NCBI RefSeq assembly: GCF_020103695.1
Contig: NZ_JAHXBF010000004.1
Span: 310,001-374,000 of the forward strand
DNA from: Hyalangium versicolor
GTDB lineage: Bacteria > Myxococcota > Myxococcia > Myxococcales > Myxococcaceae
DNA: 64,000 bases
Direction of reading: 5' to 3'
Position numbers and translations under genes: made by a program. The notes below the pieces were generated by a model, which did no database searches, was not told where the DNA came from, and saw nothing but the letters and a program-made list of their open reading frames with translations. Shown in pieces: positions 27,685 to 37,204 of the stretch (position 1 is the stretch's first letter; each line of letters begins with the position of its first letter).

Positions 27685-28881
27685 ATGATCAAGAAGACAC
27701 TCTCAGTCGTGACCCTGCTCGCTGCCGGCGTTAGCCACGCGGCGGGCTTCGCCTTCGACACTCACAGCGGCCGGGCCACGGGCCTGTCGTTCACCACCAC
27801 GGCCATCACGCATGACTCGACGGCGATCGCCTTCAACGTCGCCAACATCCTCGGCGTGCAGAAGCTCGACATCGCCCTGGGTGACGTCACCACGCTGCCC
27901 ACGGTGTCGTTCACTCCCACGGATAAGGCCAAGCAGACGATGGACACCACCGTGGTGCCTCCGCCCCACGTGTTCGGCGTCTACCGCCTCAATGAGCAGT
28001 TGGCGGCGGGCGTCGGCGTCTTCGTGCCCTTCGCCGCGGGCTCCAACTGGAAGGACGACTTCCCGTACCGTACCCGGGGCTACCAGGCCCAGATCGCCGC
28101 CTACTACATCAACCCCTCGGTCGCGTATCAGCCCCACGAGCGTCTGCGCTTCGGCGTGGGTCTGGACGTCGTCCGCGGCACGGTCTCCATCACCCGGAAG
28201 ATCAACTTCGTCACGTCCGAGGGCACGACGGAGCTCGGCGGTGGCGGCTGGGGCGTGGGCTACAACGCGGGCGTCAACGTGGTCCTCGCGGACAAGCTGC
28301 TCAACTTCGGAGCGGCGTTCCGCAGCCCGGTGACGGTGACGTTCAAGGGCAACAGCGACTTCCAGGACATCCCCGAGGGCTTCCAGAGCATGCTCGTGGA
28401 CCAGCCCATCCAGTCGAAGACGACGCTGCCGGGCAGCCTGAACCTCGGATTCGGATTCACTCCGATCGAGCGGCTCACCATCGGGTTCGACGCGCACCTG
28501 TCCCTGTGGTCGACCTTCGATGATTTCGGCGTCGAGTTCGAGAACCCGGGGCTCACCGAGATCCTCCCCAAGAACTGGAAGGACACCTGGAACTTCCACC
28601 TGGGCATCGAGTACGCCGTCACGCCGAACATCGCGCTGCGCGTGGGCGGCGAAGTCGACCCGACCCCTTCTCCTGGCGACACGCTGACTCCGGACCTGCC
28701 GGACTTCAATCGCGTCAGCGCCTCGGTGGGCGTGGGGTTCAACTTCGCCCCGTTCCGGGCGGACCTGGGCTACCAGCACGTGCGCCTGCTCCACACGGAC
28801 AGCACGGTCGCGGGCTTCGAGGGCTTCTACAACGGCAGCGCCCACGTCATGGGCCTGACGCTCGGCTACACGATGCAGTGA
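27685..28881 (+). CDS. FadL-family outer-membrane fatty-acid transporter
   Basis: 398 residues. Signal peptide MIKKTLSVVTLLAAGVSHA, then AGFAFDTHSGRATGLSFTTTA, the FadL hatch-type N-terminus containing an AxGxA-like pattern. The rest is strands of a 14-stranded barrel (YRLNEQLAAGVGVFVPF, RLRFGVGLDVVRGTV, FRADLGYQHVRLLHTD) ending in an aromatic-rich VMGLTLGYTMQ. It moves long-chain fatty acids or other hydrophobic compounds across the outer membrane. The GAGAGGA site and 27-bp gap indicate co-transcription with the upstream lipase; a strong terminator follows at 28945. Confidence 0.9.
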   Translation: MIKKTLSVVTLLAAGVSHAAGFAFDTHSGRATGLSFTTTAITHDSTAIAFNVANILGVQKLDIALGDVTTLPTVSFTPTDKAKQTMDTTVVPPPHVFGVYRLNEQLAAGVGVFVPFAAGSNWKDDFPYRTRGYQAQIAAYYINPSVAYQPHERLRFGVGLDVVRGTVSITRKINFVTSEGTTELGGGGWGVGYNAGVNVVLADKLLNFGAAFRSPVTVTFKGNSDFQDIPEGFQSMLVDQPIQSKTTLPGSLNLGFGFTPIERLTIGFDAHLSLWSTFDDFGVEFENPGLTEILPKNWKDTWNFHLGIEYAVTPNIALRVGGEVDPTPSPGDTLTPDLPDFNRVSASVGVGFNFAPFRADLGYQHVRLLHTDSTVAGFEGFYNGSAHVMGLTLGYTMQ

Positions 28882-28944
28882 CGCCTGAGCACGCGGGCCA
28901 GGCCTGAGCGCCTCGCCTGCGTGTCCAGGTCTCGAGTTGTCTGA

Positions 28945-28979
28945 AGCCCGGTTCCTCAGTCAGAGGAGCCGGGCTTTTT
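28945..28979 (+). terminator. Rho-independent terminator of the lipase-FadL operon
   Basis: A 13-bp stem (28945-28957 with 28963-28975, one G-T pair), 5-base loop AGTCA, and a run of five T. It lies 64 bases after the FadL stop. Confidence 0.9.
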
Positions 28980-29161
28980 CATGGGCGAAGTGCATCATCC
29001 GCCGGGAGGATGGCTCTAGGAAAAGAACGTGGCAGCAATGTCCATGCAACAATTTCAACCTGCATCTGATTGGCGTTGCCCTGTCGTAAGCGATGAATAC
29101 GATGCCGCGCTTCTCGGCCCACGCTGGGTTCGAACCCCATTCTTGAATCTCGAGAGGCATC

Positions 29162-31387
29162 ATGAACTTGATTCGCTGGAACAGCAGCCAGCACTACCTG
29201 CTCGGAGTGCTGTGCTTGCTCTGTATGGGCTGCGGAGGAGAGGCGGCGTTCAGCGCCACGGACACCTCCATGGGCAGCCATTCAAGCGCGCTCTCCTCCT
29301 CATCTGTCTTGACGGGGAGCATGGCATCCCCCCGCACGGGTCACCAGGCGTTGCTGCTGACTTCGGGCAAGGTGTTGGTCCTGGGTGGCAGCTATAAGGA
29401 CCCCGCCACCAACCAAACGGTCTCCCTCACGACGATGGAGCTGTATGACCGAGCCACCGGCACATGGTCCAACGCGGGCACGGTGCACCCCAACATCAAG
29501 GGGAGCACGGCAACGGTTCTCCCCTCAGGCAAGGTGCTGTTCGCGGGTCGGCATGATGATGACGGGGCCTACTCTGGCTACGGAACCAACTTCAACCAGG
29601 CACTCCTCTACGACCCAGCGAATGGAACCTGGACGGCTACGGGCAACATGCTCCAGCCCCGTAGCAATCATTCAGCTTTCCTGCTGTCTTCCGGCAAGGT
29701 GTTCGTCCTGGCAGGACGTACTAACGATGGCATCAGCAACGCCTACTTGGCCACGGCGGAGTTGTACGACCCAGCCACCGGCACATGGTCCTCTGCTGGC
29801 ACCATGCCCCAGCTTGTAGCCGATCCCAAAGCGGTTGAGCTTGCTTCTGGCAAGGTACTTATCGCGGGCGGCTATTATCCATATTACCCCAATTCGGGTG
29901 ACGTCGCGACGGCGCAGATCTACAACCCAACCACCAACTCCTGGTCCCTCACGAACCCCATGACGACCGCGCGTTATGGGCACTCGATCGTGCGGCTGGC
30001 CTCGGGCAAGGTGCTGGTCGCCAGCGGCTCCTGCGGCATCCTCTGCGGTACCTCAAGACTCTCCGCTGAGCTGTACGACCCTGACACCGGTACCTGGAGC
30101 GCGACGGGCGGTATCACCACCTATGCATCCGAGGCGCTGATCAGCTTGCTGCCCTCGGGGCACGTGGCATTGGTGGGCGAATCGCAAGTGCAAATGTATG
30201 ATCCGGCCCTGGGGACGTGGCAAGTCACCGGAACGCTCTCCACGTCCAGGACTTCGAGTTCCAGGGTGCTGCTGCCATCCAATGAAATCCTCGTGGCGGG
30301 CGGTTACGCATGGAATCAATCCACCGGAAATATCACCAACTACTACTCAAGCGCGGAGTTGGTGACCTTCCCCACGTGGAAGGTATCAGCCAGCATGGGG
30401 ACCGCTCGCGGCTCCCATACGATAACCCTTCTGAACACGGGGAAGGTGCTCGCGGCGGGTGGCTCCGATGGTACGGCGACCACTGCCACGACCGAGTTGT
30501 ACACTCCATCGACCGACACCTGGGTGAGCACGGGCAGCATGGTGGCGCCACGTGAGAGCCATTCCGCGACGTTGTTGGCCTCTGGCCGGGTGCTGGTTGT
30601 CGGAGGTATCTCCACCACGACTGGCACCGCGTACGACACGGCGGAGGAGTACGACCCCACCACCGGCCAGTGGACAGCCCGCACGGCCCACATGCTCTCG
30701 CCCCGTCAGCAGCACACGGCCGTGCGGCTGGGCAGTGGCAAGGTCTTGGTAATGGGTGGCTTTGATGGCGCCAACTTCCTCGCCACGGCGGAGGTGTACG
30801 ACCCGGCGACGGGGACCTGGGCTTCCGCTGGCAGCATGAGCACGCCCCGTTATCACCACGCCTCGGTTCTGCTGCCTTCGGGCAAGGTGCTGGTGACGGG
30901 TGGCTACGGCGGGGGGGTGGCGACCCTGGCCTCCGCCGAGGTGTATGACCCGGCCACCAACGCCTGGTCCGCCGTGTCTCCCATGACGGGAGCGCGCGAG
31001 GGGCAGACAGCGGTCGTGCTCGCTTCCGGTAAGGTCCTGGTCATCGGCGGTGCCGCCGACTACTTCTGGCTCTCCACGGCGGAACTGTACGACCCGGCCA
31101 CGAACACCTGGACCAGCGCAGGCAGCATGAGCTCGCCGCGAGAAGGCCACTCGGCCACCCTGCTGAACTCGGGGGACATCCTGGTGGCGGGAGGCTTCGA
31201 TGGCACCGACTATGTCTACACCGCTGAGATCTACAAACCCAGCACTGGCACCTGGGAGTCCACGGTCAACATGGCCTCACTGCGCTACGGCCATCAAGCC
31301 CTGACACTGCCCTCGGGCATGGTACTGGCTGTGGGTGGGTACGGCTTCGCGGGGCCACTGAAGACGGTGGAGACGTACCGCCCGTAA
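29162..31387 (+). CDS. Kelch-repeat lipoprotein
   Basis: 741 residues. Lipoprotein signal with LCMGCGG (Cys ~23). The rest is about 14 kelch-type units of ~48 residues, each with RxxHxAxLLxSGKVLVxGG, a TAExYDPATGTW strand and a Ser/Met-rich turn, giving two consecutive beta-propellers of six to seven blades. Such proteins are frequent in myxobacteria and probably bind ligands at the cell surface; a galactose-oxidase-type active site is not seen. GAGAGG precedes the ATG. It is a single gene, isolated by the terminator upstream and by a 267-bp spacer downstream. Confidence 0.85.
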   Translation: MNLIRWNSSQHYLLGVLCLLCMGCGGEAAFSATDTSMGSHSSALSSSSVLTGSMASPRTGHQALLLTSGKVLVLGGSYKDPATNQTVSLTTMELYDRATGTWSNAGTVHPNIKGSTATVLPSGKVLFAGRHDDDGAYSGYGTNFNQALLYDPANGTWTATGNMLQPRSNHSAFLLSSGKVFVLAGRTNDGISNAYLATAELYDPATGTWSSAGTMPQLVADPKAVELASGKVLIAGGYYPYYPNSGDVATAQIYNPTTNSWSLTNPMTTARYGHSIVRLASGKVLVASGSCGILCGTSRLSAELYDPDTGTWSATGGITTYASEALISLLPSGHVALVGESQVQMYDPALGTWQVTGTLSTSRTSSSRVLLPSNEILVAGGYAWNQSTGNITNYYSSAELVTFPTWKVSASMGTARGSHTITLLNTGKVLAAGGSDGTATTATTELYTPSTDTWVSTGSMVAPRESHSATLLASGRVLVVGGISTTTGTAYDTAEEYDPTTGQWTARTAHMLSPRQQHTAVRLGSGKVLVMGGFDGANFLATAEVYDPATGTWASAGSMSTPRYHHASVLLPSGKVLVTGGYGGGVATLASAEVYDPATNAWSAVSPMTGAREGQTAVVLASGKVLVIGGAADYFWLSTAELYDPATNTWTSAGSMSSPREGHSATLLNSGDILVAGGFDGTDYVYTAEIYKPSTGTWESTVNMASLRYGHQALTLPSGMVLAVGGYGFAGPLKTVETYRP

Positions 31388-31465
31388 CGTTCCTGCCACG
31401 CGTGTGGTTGTCATTTCTCTAAATCCAAAGACAACCGGACTGCACAGATACACAGGCACAGGAGG

Positions 31466-31490
31466 GCGCCATCGCACCAAGGGATGGCGC
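31466..31490 (+). terminator. Weak hairpin after the Kelch gene
   Basis: An 8-bp stem GCGCCATC/GATGGCGC with a 9-base loop and only TT plus an A/T-rich stretch following. It lies 78 bases past the Kelch stop. Confidence 0.4.
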
Positions 31491-31654
31491 TTAAATACAA
31501 ACTGCCTTCGTAGGCCTTTGCTACGAAGCCGCCGCCAATGATTGACACCCTCCCTGCAGCCGCATGCGCGGAGCGTGGCGGGAGCATGCCACCTTCCGCG
31601 CATGACGCGGGGCGGGGACTGCGAATCACAACATTCTTCCAAGAAGGAAAAGAC

Positions 31655-34600
31655 GTGCGACTCTGGTCAAGGCTGGGAATCAGTCTCATCGGGCTTCTTT
31701 CAATGGTGGCCTGTGGCTCTGGAGAGGAAGCGGTTCAAGAAGAGGAACTCGCGGTCATCAGCCGACAGAACCTCGAGGAGAGCTGCTACGACCGCGACAA
31801 CGCCCTCCTACAGGGTCTGAAGGCGGACGGCGGAACGCGGGCGTGCAACTTCGACGAGGACTGCCCGTGGGGCTCGTTCTGCAACGAGAGCACGCGAGCG
31901 TGTGACTGGAAGTGCCTCGAGAGCGGGCCCGCCAACATGGCCTGCCCGACGGGTCAGGTCTGCAACTGCAGCGGCCGCTGCGTGGCCGAGGGTGCCAGCG
32001 AGCCGCTGGTGCTGTCCACGAAGCTGCCGCGCCTGGACCTCACCCCCACATATGTGGAGTTCACTCCTCCCGTGAATGGGGTCAACTTCAGGGCACACCG
32101 CCTGACCGTCGGACTGGCCGTGGTGGACGCGACGGCGGCTTCCAATGCCGCGAGCACCCCGGTCCGCCTGGCCGCGGGACCGGAGATGGAGGTGTCCTGC
32201 AGCGCCCCGAGCGATGATGCCTCCGCCGTCTACGACACCGAGTGCACGCTGAGCAGCTGGTCCTTCAGCGCTTTCGGCACCGGCATGCGAGCCGAAAAGC
32301 AGGTGCTGGTGCGACCGAAGATGAACAGCACCGCCTCCGCCTGGCACATCACCCTGGAGTCCTCGGGCATTACGCCTCAGCGCACCCGCTTGCAGGCGGA
32401 GCGTGCCGGCCTCGCCCCAGGCAACGGCGGCGGCGTGCGCCCCTTCTGGGGCACGGTGTCGCTGTGGACGGGTGCGTCGGATGGAGGCACGGACAAGGTG
32501 GTGCTGCCCGTGCGGGCCTACGCGAGCAGCCAGTTCCTCTTCCTGTACGACGAGACGCGCACGCTGTCGCCCTCGGGCAAGGTGCGCCTGTCCACGAGCC
32601 AGACAACCCAAGGGATGCCGTGGCTGCCCTCGGGGGACGGAGGCATCGCCCAGGATGCGGTGACGGCCGAAGTGCAGGGCACTTATGACGGCACCGCCGT
32701 GGGCGACCACACCTTCTCCGGCACCTTCACCGTGCGTCTGCCCCGGCCGGTGGGAAGCAACTGGGTGATGGAGGCCCGCTACGAGCTGTCGCGCCTGACG
32801 GAGGAGGGGGACGGCGGCGTCCAGGACATTGCCCTCACCGCGTGCCCCGTCAACTCGTGCCAGGCGGGCTCCGTGTGCGAGCTGGACCTGGGCGTCTGCG
32901 TGCCCGGCGTGGCCACCTGGTCCGGCGCGGCCAACGGCACCAACACCATCGTCCAGGAGCAGCGCCTGGCCTGGGATTCGGAGGCGCAGACCAAGCTGAC
33001 GGCCTTCATGAACGAGTCCGCAGCCGCCAACCACCCACTCACCCCGCAGCAGCTCACCCGGGGCATCGTCTGCAACCAGGACGGCACGGCGGGAGACGTC
33101 AACGGCTTCCCCTCCTACGCCACGGTCGACGGCGCCCTCTCTCACGTCCTCCCGAGCTCTGGCGACCTGCTGTGCCAGAACGGCCAGGCCCCGTACGTGG
33201 CGGACCTTTTCACCCAGAAGGATCGCTACCCGGACATCAATGGGGTGAAGAACCTGGAGCGCCTCACGGAGGAGGAGATGTTGACGGAGTGCCTGCAGGA
33301 TCTGGGGCGCGCTCCCGTGAACGGCTCCTCGCTCAGCGGCACCGCATGGTTCAGCAACCGCTTCGGAACGAAGTACTCCGTGCGCAGCAGCCGCACTGCC
33401 ATCTCCACTGGCCGCACGACGCCGGGACGCTGCCTCAACCTCGCCCGCTTCTACGCCGCCCTGCACCTGAGCACCCGCGAGGCCACCAGCCGCGACCAGC
33501 GCCTGACGTGGCGGCTGTTGCAGGAGTGGATTGCCATCCACGGCTACGTGGCCCAACAGCTCGTCCAGCACCGCGAGGCAGCGGACTTCCTGAACCAGCA
33601 GCCCAACACCCCCTGGCCTTCCGTGCCCTCCATGCTGGACCGCTTCGAGCAAGCATGGGACTTGCTGCTGGATGGCACCTACGCGGGCCTCATGCCTGGC
33701 AATGACGCCACGCGCACCTGCAGCCTCCTCAACCCGGACTACCGTCTACCCCCCGCTCCCGTGGCCTCCTGGTGGCGAGACTCCGAATCTGGCCTCTTCG
33801 AGCAGGACCGCGGCCTCGGTGCGCGCTGGCAGCGCAGCAAGGCGACGTTCTTCTTCCACAACCCGAACGTGTGGAGCCAGTGCACCTCGTCCACCGCGAC
33901 CAACCTGGCCTTCGCCTCCTACCTGGCCGACGGCGTGTCCACCGCGCCGCGCTCCCTGACGACGACCTGCGCCCTCCAGAGCGGCTCCGTGGAAGTCACG
34001 GTGCAGAGCGCCCGAAAGACGGTCACCAACGGCTCGGCGCTCTCCTTCTGGTATCCCCAGGTACCGTCCAACCCGTCGGGGATCGCCTTCGCCGTGGTGG
34101 ACCAGGGCACCAGCTTCAGCTTCTACAACGGCCAGCAATACATCACTCCCACCCTGCGCACGCTCACTTACGAGCACGCCTCTCTGCGCCCGCCGTTCTC
34201 CGTCAACGTGGACCCGCCAGCGCGCAGCCGGCTGGCCGTGTGGGACTTCGTGGCCGAGGACGGAATGCTGGCCGACGCCATCGCCAACCCCTCGGCGTAC
34301 GACACTTCCTCGGCGGACATGGCGCCCCTCCCGGGGGACCTGCCCCACCATGACCAGGGGGTGGGCCTGCCGGCCCTCATCCTGGAAGGTGTTGCCGCGC
34401 ACCTGCGCTTGCTCAACGTGGAGTTGGAGGCCGTGGAGCGCACGACGTTGGCCAACTGCGCGCCCGTCACCCAGGGAACGCCTCGGGATCAGGCCCTGGC
34501 GCGCTTCGGCCGCACCATGCGCTACGCCCTCCTGCTGGAGGCCATGGCCCGCTCGGCCTACGCGAACGAGCGCAGCGCCTGCGGCCAGACCACCGTGGAG

Positions 34601-37003
34601 CTGTCCTGGGACAAGCGCTGGCGGGACGCGCAGGCGGAGCTGGAGGCCGTGCGGCACCAGTCCTACGAGAAGCTGCGCGCCATCAGCAATTGCCGCCCCT
34701 ACGGCATGCCCGAGGACGAGGCGCCTCTGTTCTTCGGCTCCACGGCCACCTCGCCCACCGAGCGCTACTTCGGCAGCTCCATCAACCTCTACAACACAGC
34801 CATGAGCGATCTCTCGCGGGCCAAGACGGCGCGCGACCAGGCCGAGGCGGCCTGGGTCTCCATGCGCAGCAGCGAGGTGCAGGAGGAGCTCAATGATCAG
34901 GCCAAGGCCCAGCACATCCTCGAGCTCAAGCGCCAGTACGGCGCGCCCATCGTGCAGATGTGCGGGCTGACGGAGGTGCCGTCCGAGGACGTGCTCGACC
35001 GCTTCGACCCGGTGAAGTCCATGGCCCGCTGGGGCCTGCCCGCGCTGCGGCCCGAGTCCTGTTTCCTCAAACGCACCGATGCCGCGTGCCAGGTTCAGCC
35101 CCAACAGGTGTTCGCCCGGGTGACGCCCGAGAACGCGCGCTTCACCTTCTGCACCTGGAACAAGCTGGGCCAGCACGCCGCGCTGCCCGCGGAGGTCCAG
35201 CCTTTCACCGAGCAGTACGGGAGCAAGGTGTACACCGTGTTCTCGGAGACGAACTCGAGCGGAGGGGTGTCGTACTACGTCGGCATCCAGGGCAATGCCT
35301 CGGCCAGGCTGCCCGTGGAGCGGCTCTACGGCCGTCCGGTGGATCTGCAGCAGGTGCCGCCCGAAGTCCCGGCGGAGGCCCACGAGGCCTGCGTCCAGGA
35401 GATGGGGAGCACCGGCGTGCTGCTGCCCACGCCCTCGAGCATCGGCAAGGCGCTGGACAGCAGCTGCTACCGCGGGGAGATGGGCAGCGCCATGCTGACC
35501 ATCGTGGGCGCCAACCAGAACCTGCAGGTGGCGCAGTCCCAGTGGGGCGAGTTCCAGGAGCGGTTCGACATCGCGCAGCAGCGCTGCAAGCTCATGGAGA
35601 GCTCGGCCCAGAAGCAGCAAGCCCTCGACGCCGAGTACCAGAGGAGCATGAGTGCTCTCATCCGGCAGAAGGCCAGCGTGGACCGGAAGGTCAACAACAT
35701 CAGCGATGTGAACAACAACGCGGATACCATTGCGGCTCTCGGCGCCAGCATCGCGACCCAGAATTGGGTGAACGTCGCCTGGAACAGCATCAAGCTCTTC
35801 GGCGGCGGCGTCGAGAACCGGTACAAGGACCAGTCCATCCGCCTGGGTGAGCAGATCCAGCAACTGGAGCTGCAGCACAAGACCGCCATCGAGAGCCTGC
35901 AGCTCGAGTCCGCCGTGCAGCAGTGCTACACCGAAGCGCAGATGCACCTGGTGGGCATCCGCACCTCGGCGCTCCAGGTGGACCGGGTGGAGACGGAAGT
36001 GGACGCATCCCTCCTGGCCCTGGAGAACATGGAGGGCCGCGTGACGCAGCTGCTCCTCGAGGGCAAGCAGGTGGTGGCGCAGGAGGAGGGGCGGCAGATC
36101 GCGCACTTCTCGCACGACTTCTGGCTGGACTCGCGCATCGTCACCGCCCGGGAGCTGTTCGCCACGGCTCGGCGCTCCGGCTTCCTGTTCTCCAAGGCAC
36201 TGGAATACGAGAAGCAGCAGAGCCACCCGGCGCTCGGGGCCATTCTGGCGGCCACGGGGCCCAACCAGCTCGAGCTGGCGCTCAACCAGTACGCGTTCCA
36301 GGTGCTGGACAAGACGGTGAATGGGGCGGAGCCGGATGATGGGCAGTTCGTGGTGCAGCTGCGCGGCCACGTGCTGATGCTGGAGGATCGCTACTCCGTG
36401 CCCTCGGGAGAGCGCAGCCTGTCCAAGGGGGAGCGCTTCACTCGCCGGCTGCTGTCGCCCGACAACGCGGTGTACGACGACAACGGCAACTACCTGGGCC
36501 AGGGCTTGCGCTTCTCCATGCCCAATGGCGTCTCACCGTTCCGGTGCGGCGAGCGGGTGTGGACGGTGCATGCCCACCTGGCGGGTGATGACCGGCTGGC
36601 GGCGTGGATCGAGCGCGAGGGTCCCGCGCCGCTCATCCTGCGCAAGCGCAACACCTTCAGCAGCCACCTGTGCGCCGAGGAGGGTTGGCAGACGCGGGCG
36701 GTGCGTCCGTCGCTGCGCAGCGGCGCGGGGACGGCCAAGCCCGGTGAGGAGGGCACCTTCACCCTCGCGAGCGTCTCCGCACTCACCGGCCTCAGCCCGC
36801 TGCAGTTCACGACCAACCCGGTGGGCGATGGCTCCACGGAGTGGAAGGGGCGAGGCCTTTACGGCGACTACGAGATCCTCTTCCCGTGGGTGGGGCTGAT
36901 GACGCGCAACGGCTCGTCCCGAAACTTCCCCCTGGATGGAGTGACGGACGTGTGGCTGCGCTTCGACGAGGTGTCCGTGGCCACGCCTATCGTCTATGAG
37001 TAG
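31655..37003 (+). CDS. Giant lipoprotein with helical/coiled-coil region and TcA-like end
   Basis: 1782 residues, no named family. Start GTG 31655 (GAAGGA 8 bases before) gives lipoprotein signal LGISLIGLLSMVACGSG. Residues ~40-110 are a Cys-rich knot (CNFDEDCPWGSFCNESTRACDW). Then follow beta-rich segments (~110-400), a second Cys cluster (CPVNSCQAGSVCELDLGVCV), a mixed region to ~880, a helical part, and a long coiled coil (~1280-1480). A final beta domain ends DVWLRFDEVSVATPIVYE. The end, with its EWKGRGLYGDYEILFPW and DGVTDVWLRF, recalls the C-terminus of Tc-toxin A subunits (SDVILHIRY-like). This is suggestive only: the protein is shorter than TcA and is a lipoprotein. It precedes the two RHS genes but is separated by a hairpin. 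Confidence 0.75.
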   Translation: MRLWSRLGISLIGLLSMVACGSGEEAVQEEELAVISRQNLEESCYDRDNALLQGLKADGGTRACNFDEDCPWGSFCNESTRACDWKCLESGPANMACPTGQVCNCSGRCVAEGASEPLVLSTKLPRLDLTPTYVEFTPPVNGVNFRAHRLTVGLAVVDATAASNAASTPVRLAAGPEMEVSCSAPSDDASAVYDTECTLSSWSFSAFGTGMRAEKQVLVRPKMNSTASAWHITLESSGITPQRTRLQAERAGLAPGNGGGVRPFWGTVSLWTGASDGGTDKVVLPVRAYASSQFLFLYDETRTLSPSGKVRLSTSQTTQGMPWLPSGDGGIAQDAVTAEVQGTYDGTAVGDHTFSGTFTVRLPRPVGSNWVMEARYELSRLTEEGDGGVQDIALTACPVNSCQAGSVCELDLGVCVPGVATWSGAANGTNTIVQEQRLAWDSEAQTKLTAFMNESAAANHPLTPQQLTRGIVCNQDGTAGDVNGFPSYATVDGALSHVLPSSGDLLCQNGQAPYVADLFTQKDRYPDINGVKNLERLTEEEMLTECLQDLGRAPVNGSSLSGTAWFSNRFGTKYSVRSSRTAISTGRTTPGRCLNLARFYAALHLSTREATSRDQRLTWRLLQEWIAIHGYVAQQLVQHREAADFLNQQPNTPWPSVPSMLDRFEQAWDLLLDGTYAGLMPGNDATRTCSLLNPDYRLPPAPVASWWRDSESGLFEQDRGLGARWQRSKATFFFHNPNVWSQCTSSTATNLAFASYLADGVSTAPRSLTTTCALQSGSVEVTVQSARKTVTNGSALSFWYPQVPSNPSGIAFAVVDQGTSFSFYNGQQYITPTLRTLTYEHASLRPPFSVNVDPPARSRLAVWDFVAEDGMLADAIANPSAYDTSSADMAPLPGDLPHHDQGVGLPALILEGVAAHLRLLNVELEAVERTTLANCAPVTQGTPRDQALARFGRTMRYALLLEAMARSAYANERSACGQTTVELSWDKRWRDAQAELEAVRHQSYEKLRAISNCRPYGMPEDEAPLFFGSTATSPTERYFGSSINLYNTAMSDLSRAKTARDQAEAAWVSMRSSEVQEELNDQAKAQHILELKRQYGAPIVQMCGLTEVPSEDVLDRFDPVKSMARWGLPALRPESCFLKRTDAACQVQPQQVFARVTPENARFTFCTWNKLGQHAALPAEVQPFTEQYGSKVYTVFSETNSSGGVSYYVGIQGNASARLPVERLYGRPVDLQQVPPEVPAEAHEACVQEMGSTGVLLPTPSSIGKALDSSCYRGEMGSAMLTIVGANQNLQVAQSQWGEFQERFDIAQQRCKLMESSAQKQQALDAEYQRSMSALIRQKASVDRKVNNISDVNNNADTIAALGASIATQNWVNVAWNSIKLFGGGVENRYKDQSIRLGEQIQQLELQHKTAIESLQLESAVQQCYTEAQMHLVGIRTSALQVDRVETEVDASLLALENMEGRVTQLLLEGKQVVAQEEGRQIAHFSHDFWLDSRIVTARELFATARRSGFLFSKALEYEKQQSHPALGAILAATGPNQLELALNQYAFQVLDKTVNGAEPDDGQFVVQLRGHVLMLEDRYSVPSGERSLSKGERFTRRLLSPDNAVYDDNGNYLGQGLRFSMPNGVSPFRCGERVWTVHAHLAGDDRLAAWIEREGPAPLILRKRNTFSSHLCAEEGWQTRAVRPSLRSGAGTAKPGEEGTFTLASVSALTGLSPLQFTTNPVGDGSTEWKGRGLYGDYEILFPWVGLMTRNGSSRNFPLDGVTDVWLRFDEVSVATPIVYE

Positions 37004-37040
37004 CTGCGCCCCTGCGGCGTCAGCCGTGGGGTGAAGTGGC

Positions 37041-37078
37041 GCGCCTCCGCCTTCTTCCGCGAGAGGAAGCGGAGGCGC
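37041..37078 (+). terminator. GC-rich hairpin between giant lipoprotein and RHS gene 1
   Basis: Perfect 10-bp arms GCGCCTCCGC (37041-37050) and GCGGAGGCGC (37069-37078), with a partly paired inner loop. No T-run follows. It sits 37 bases after the stop at 37003. Confidence 0.55.
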
Positions 37079-37204
37079 CTGCGTCGTGAACAAGCCGGGG
37101 CCCTCCCGCGCCAACCTCGCCATGCGCAACGGCGAGGTTGAGCGTGAGGAGATGCGCTCCGGCTGCATGTCTCACAAGCGTCCTTCAACATGAGAGGCCT
37201 GTCG

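Noticed and set aside
29125-29139. TGGGTTCGAACCCCA, which looks like a tRNA T-arm
   Set aside because: No acceptor, D-arm or anticodon arm can be folded around it on either strand; the surrounding bases do not pair.
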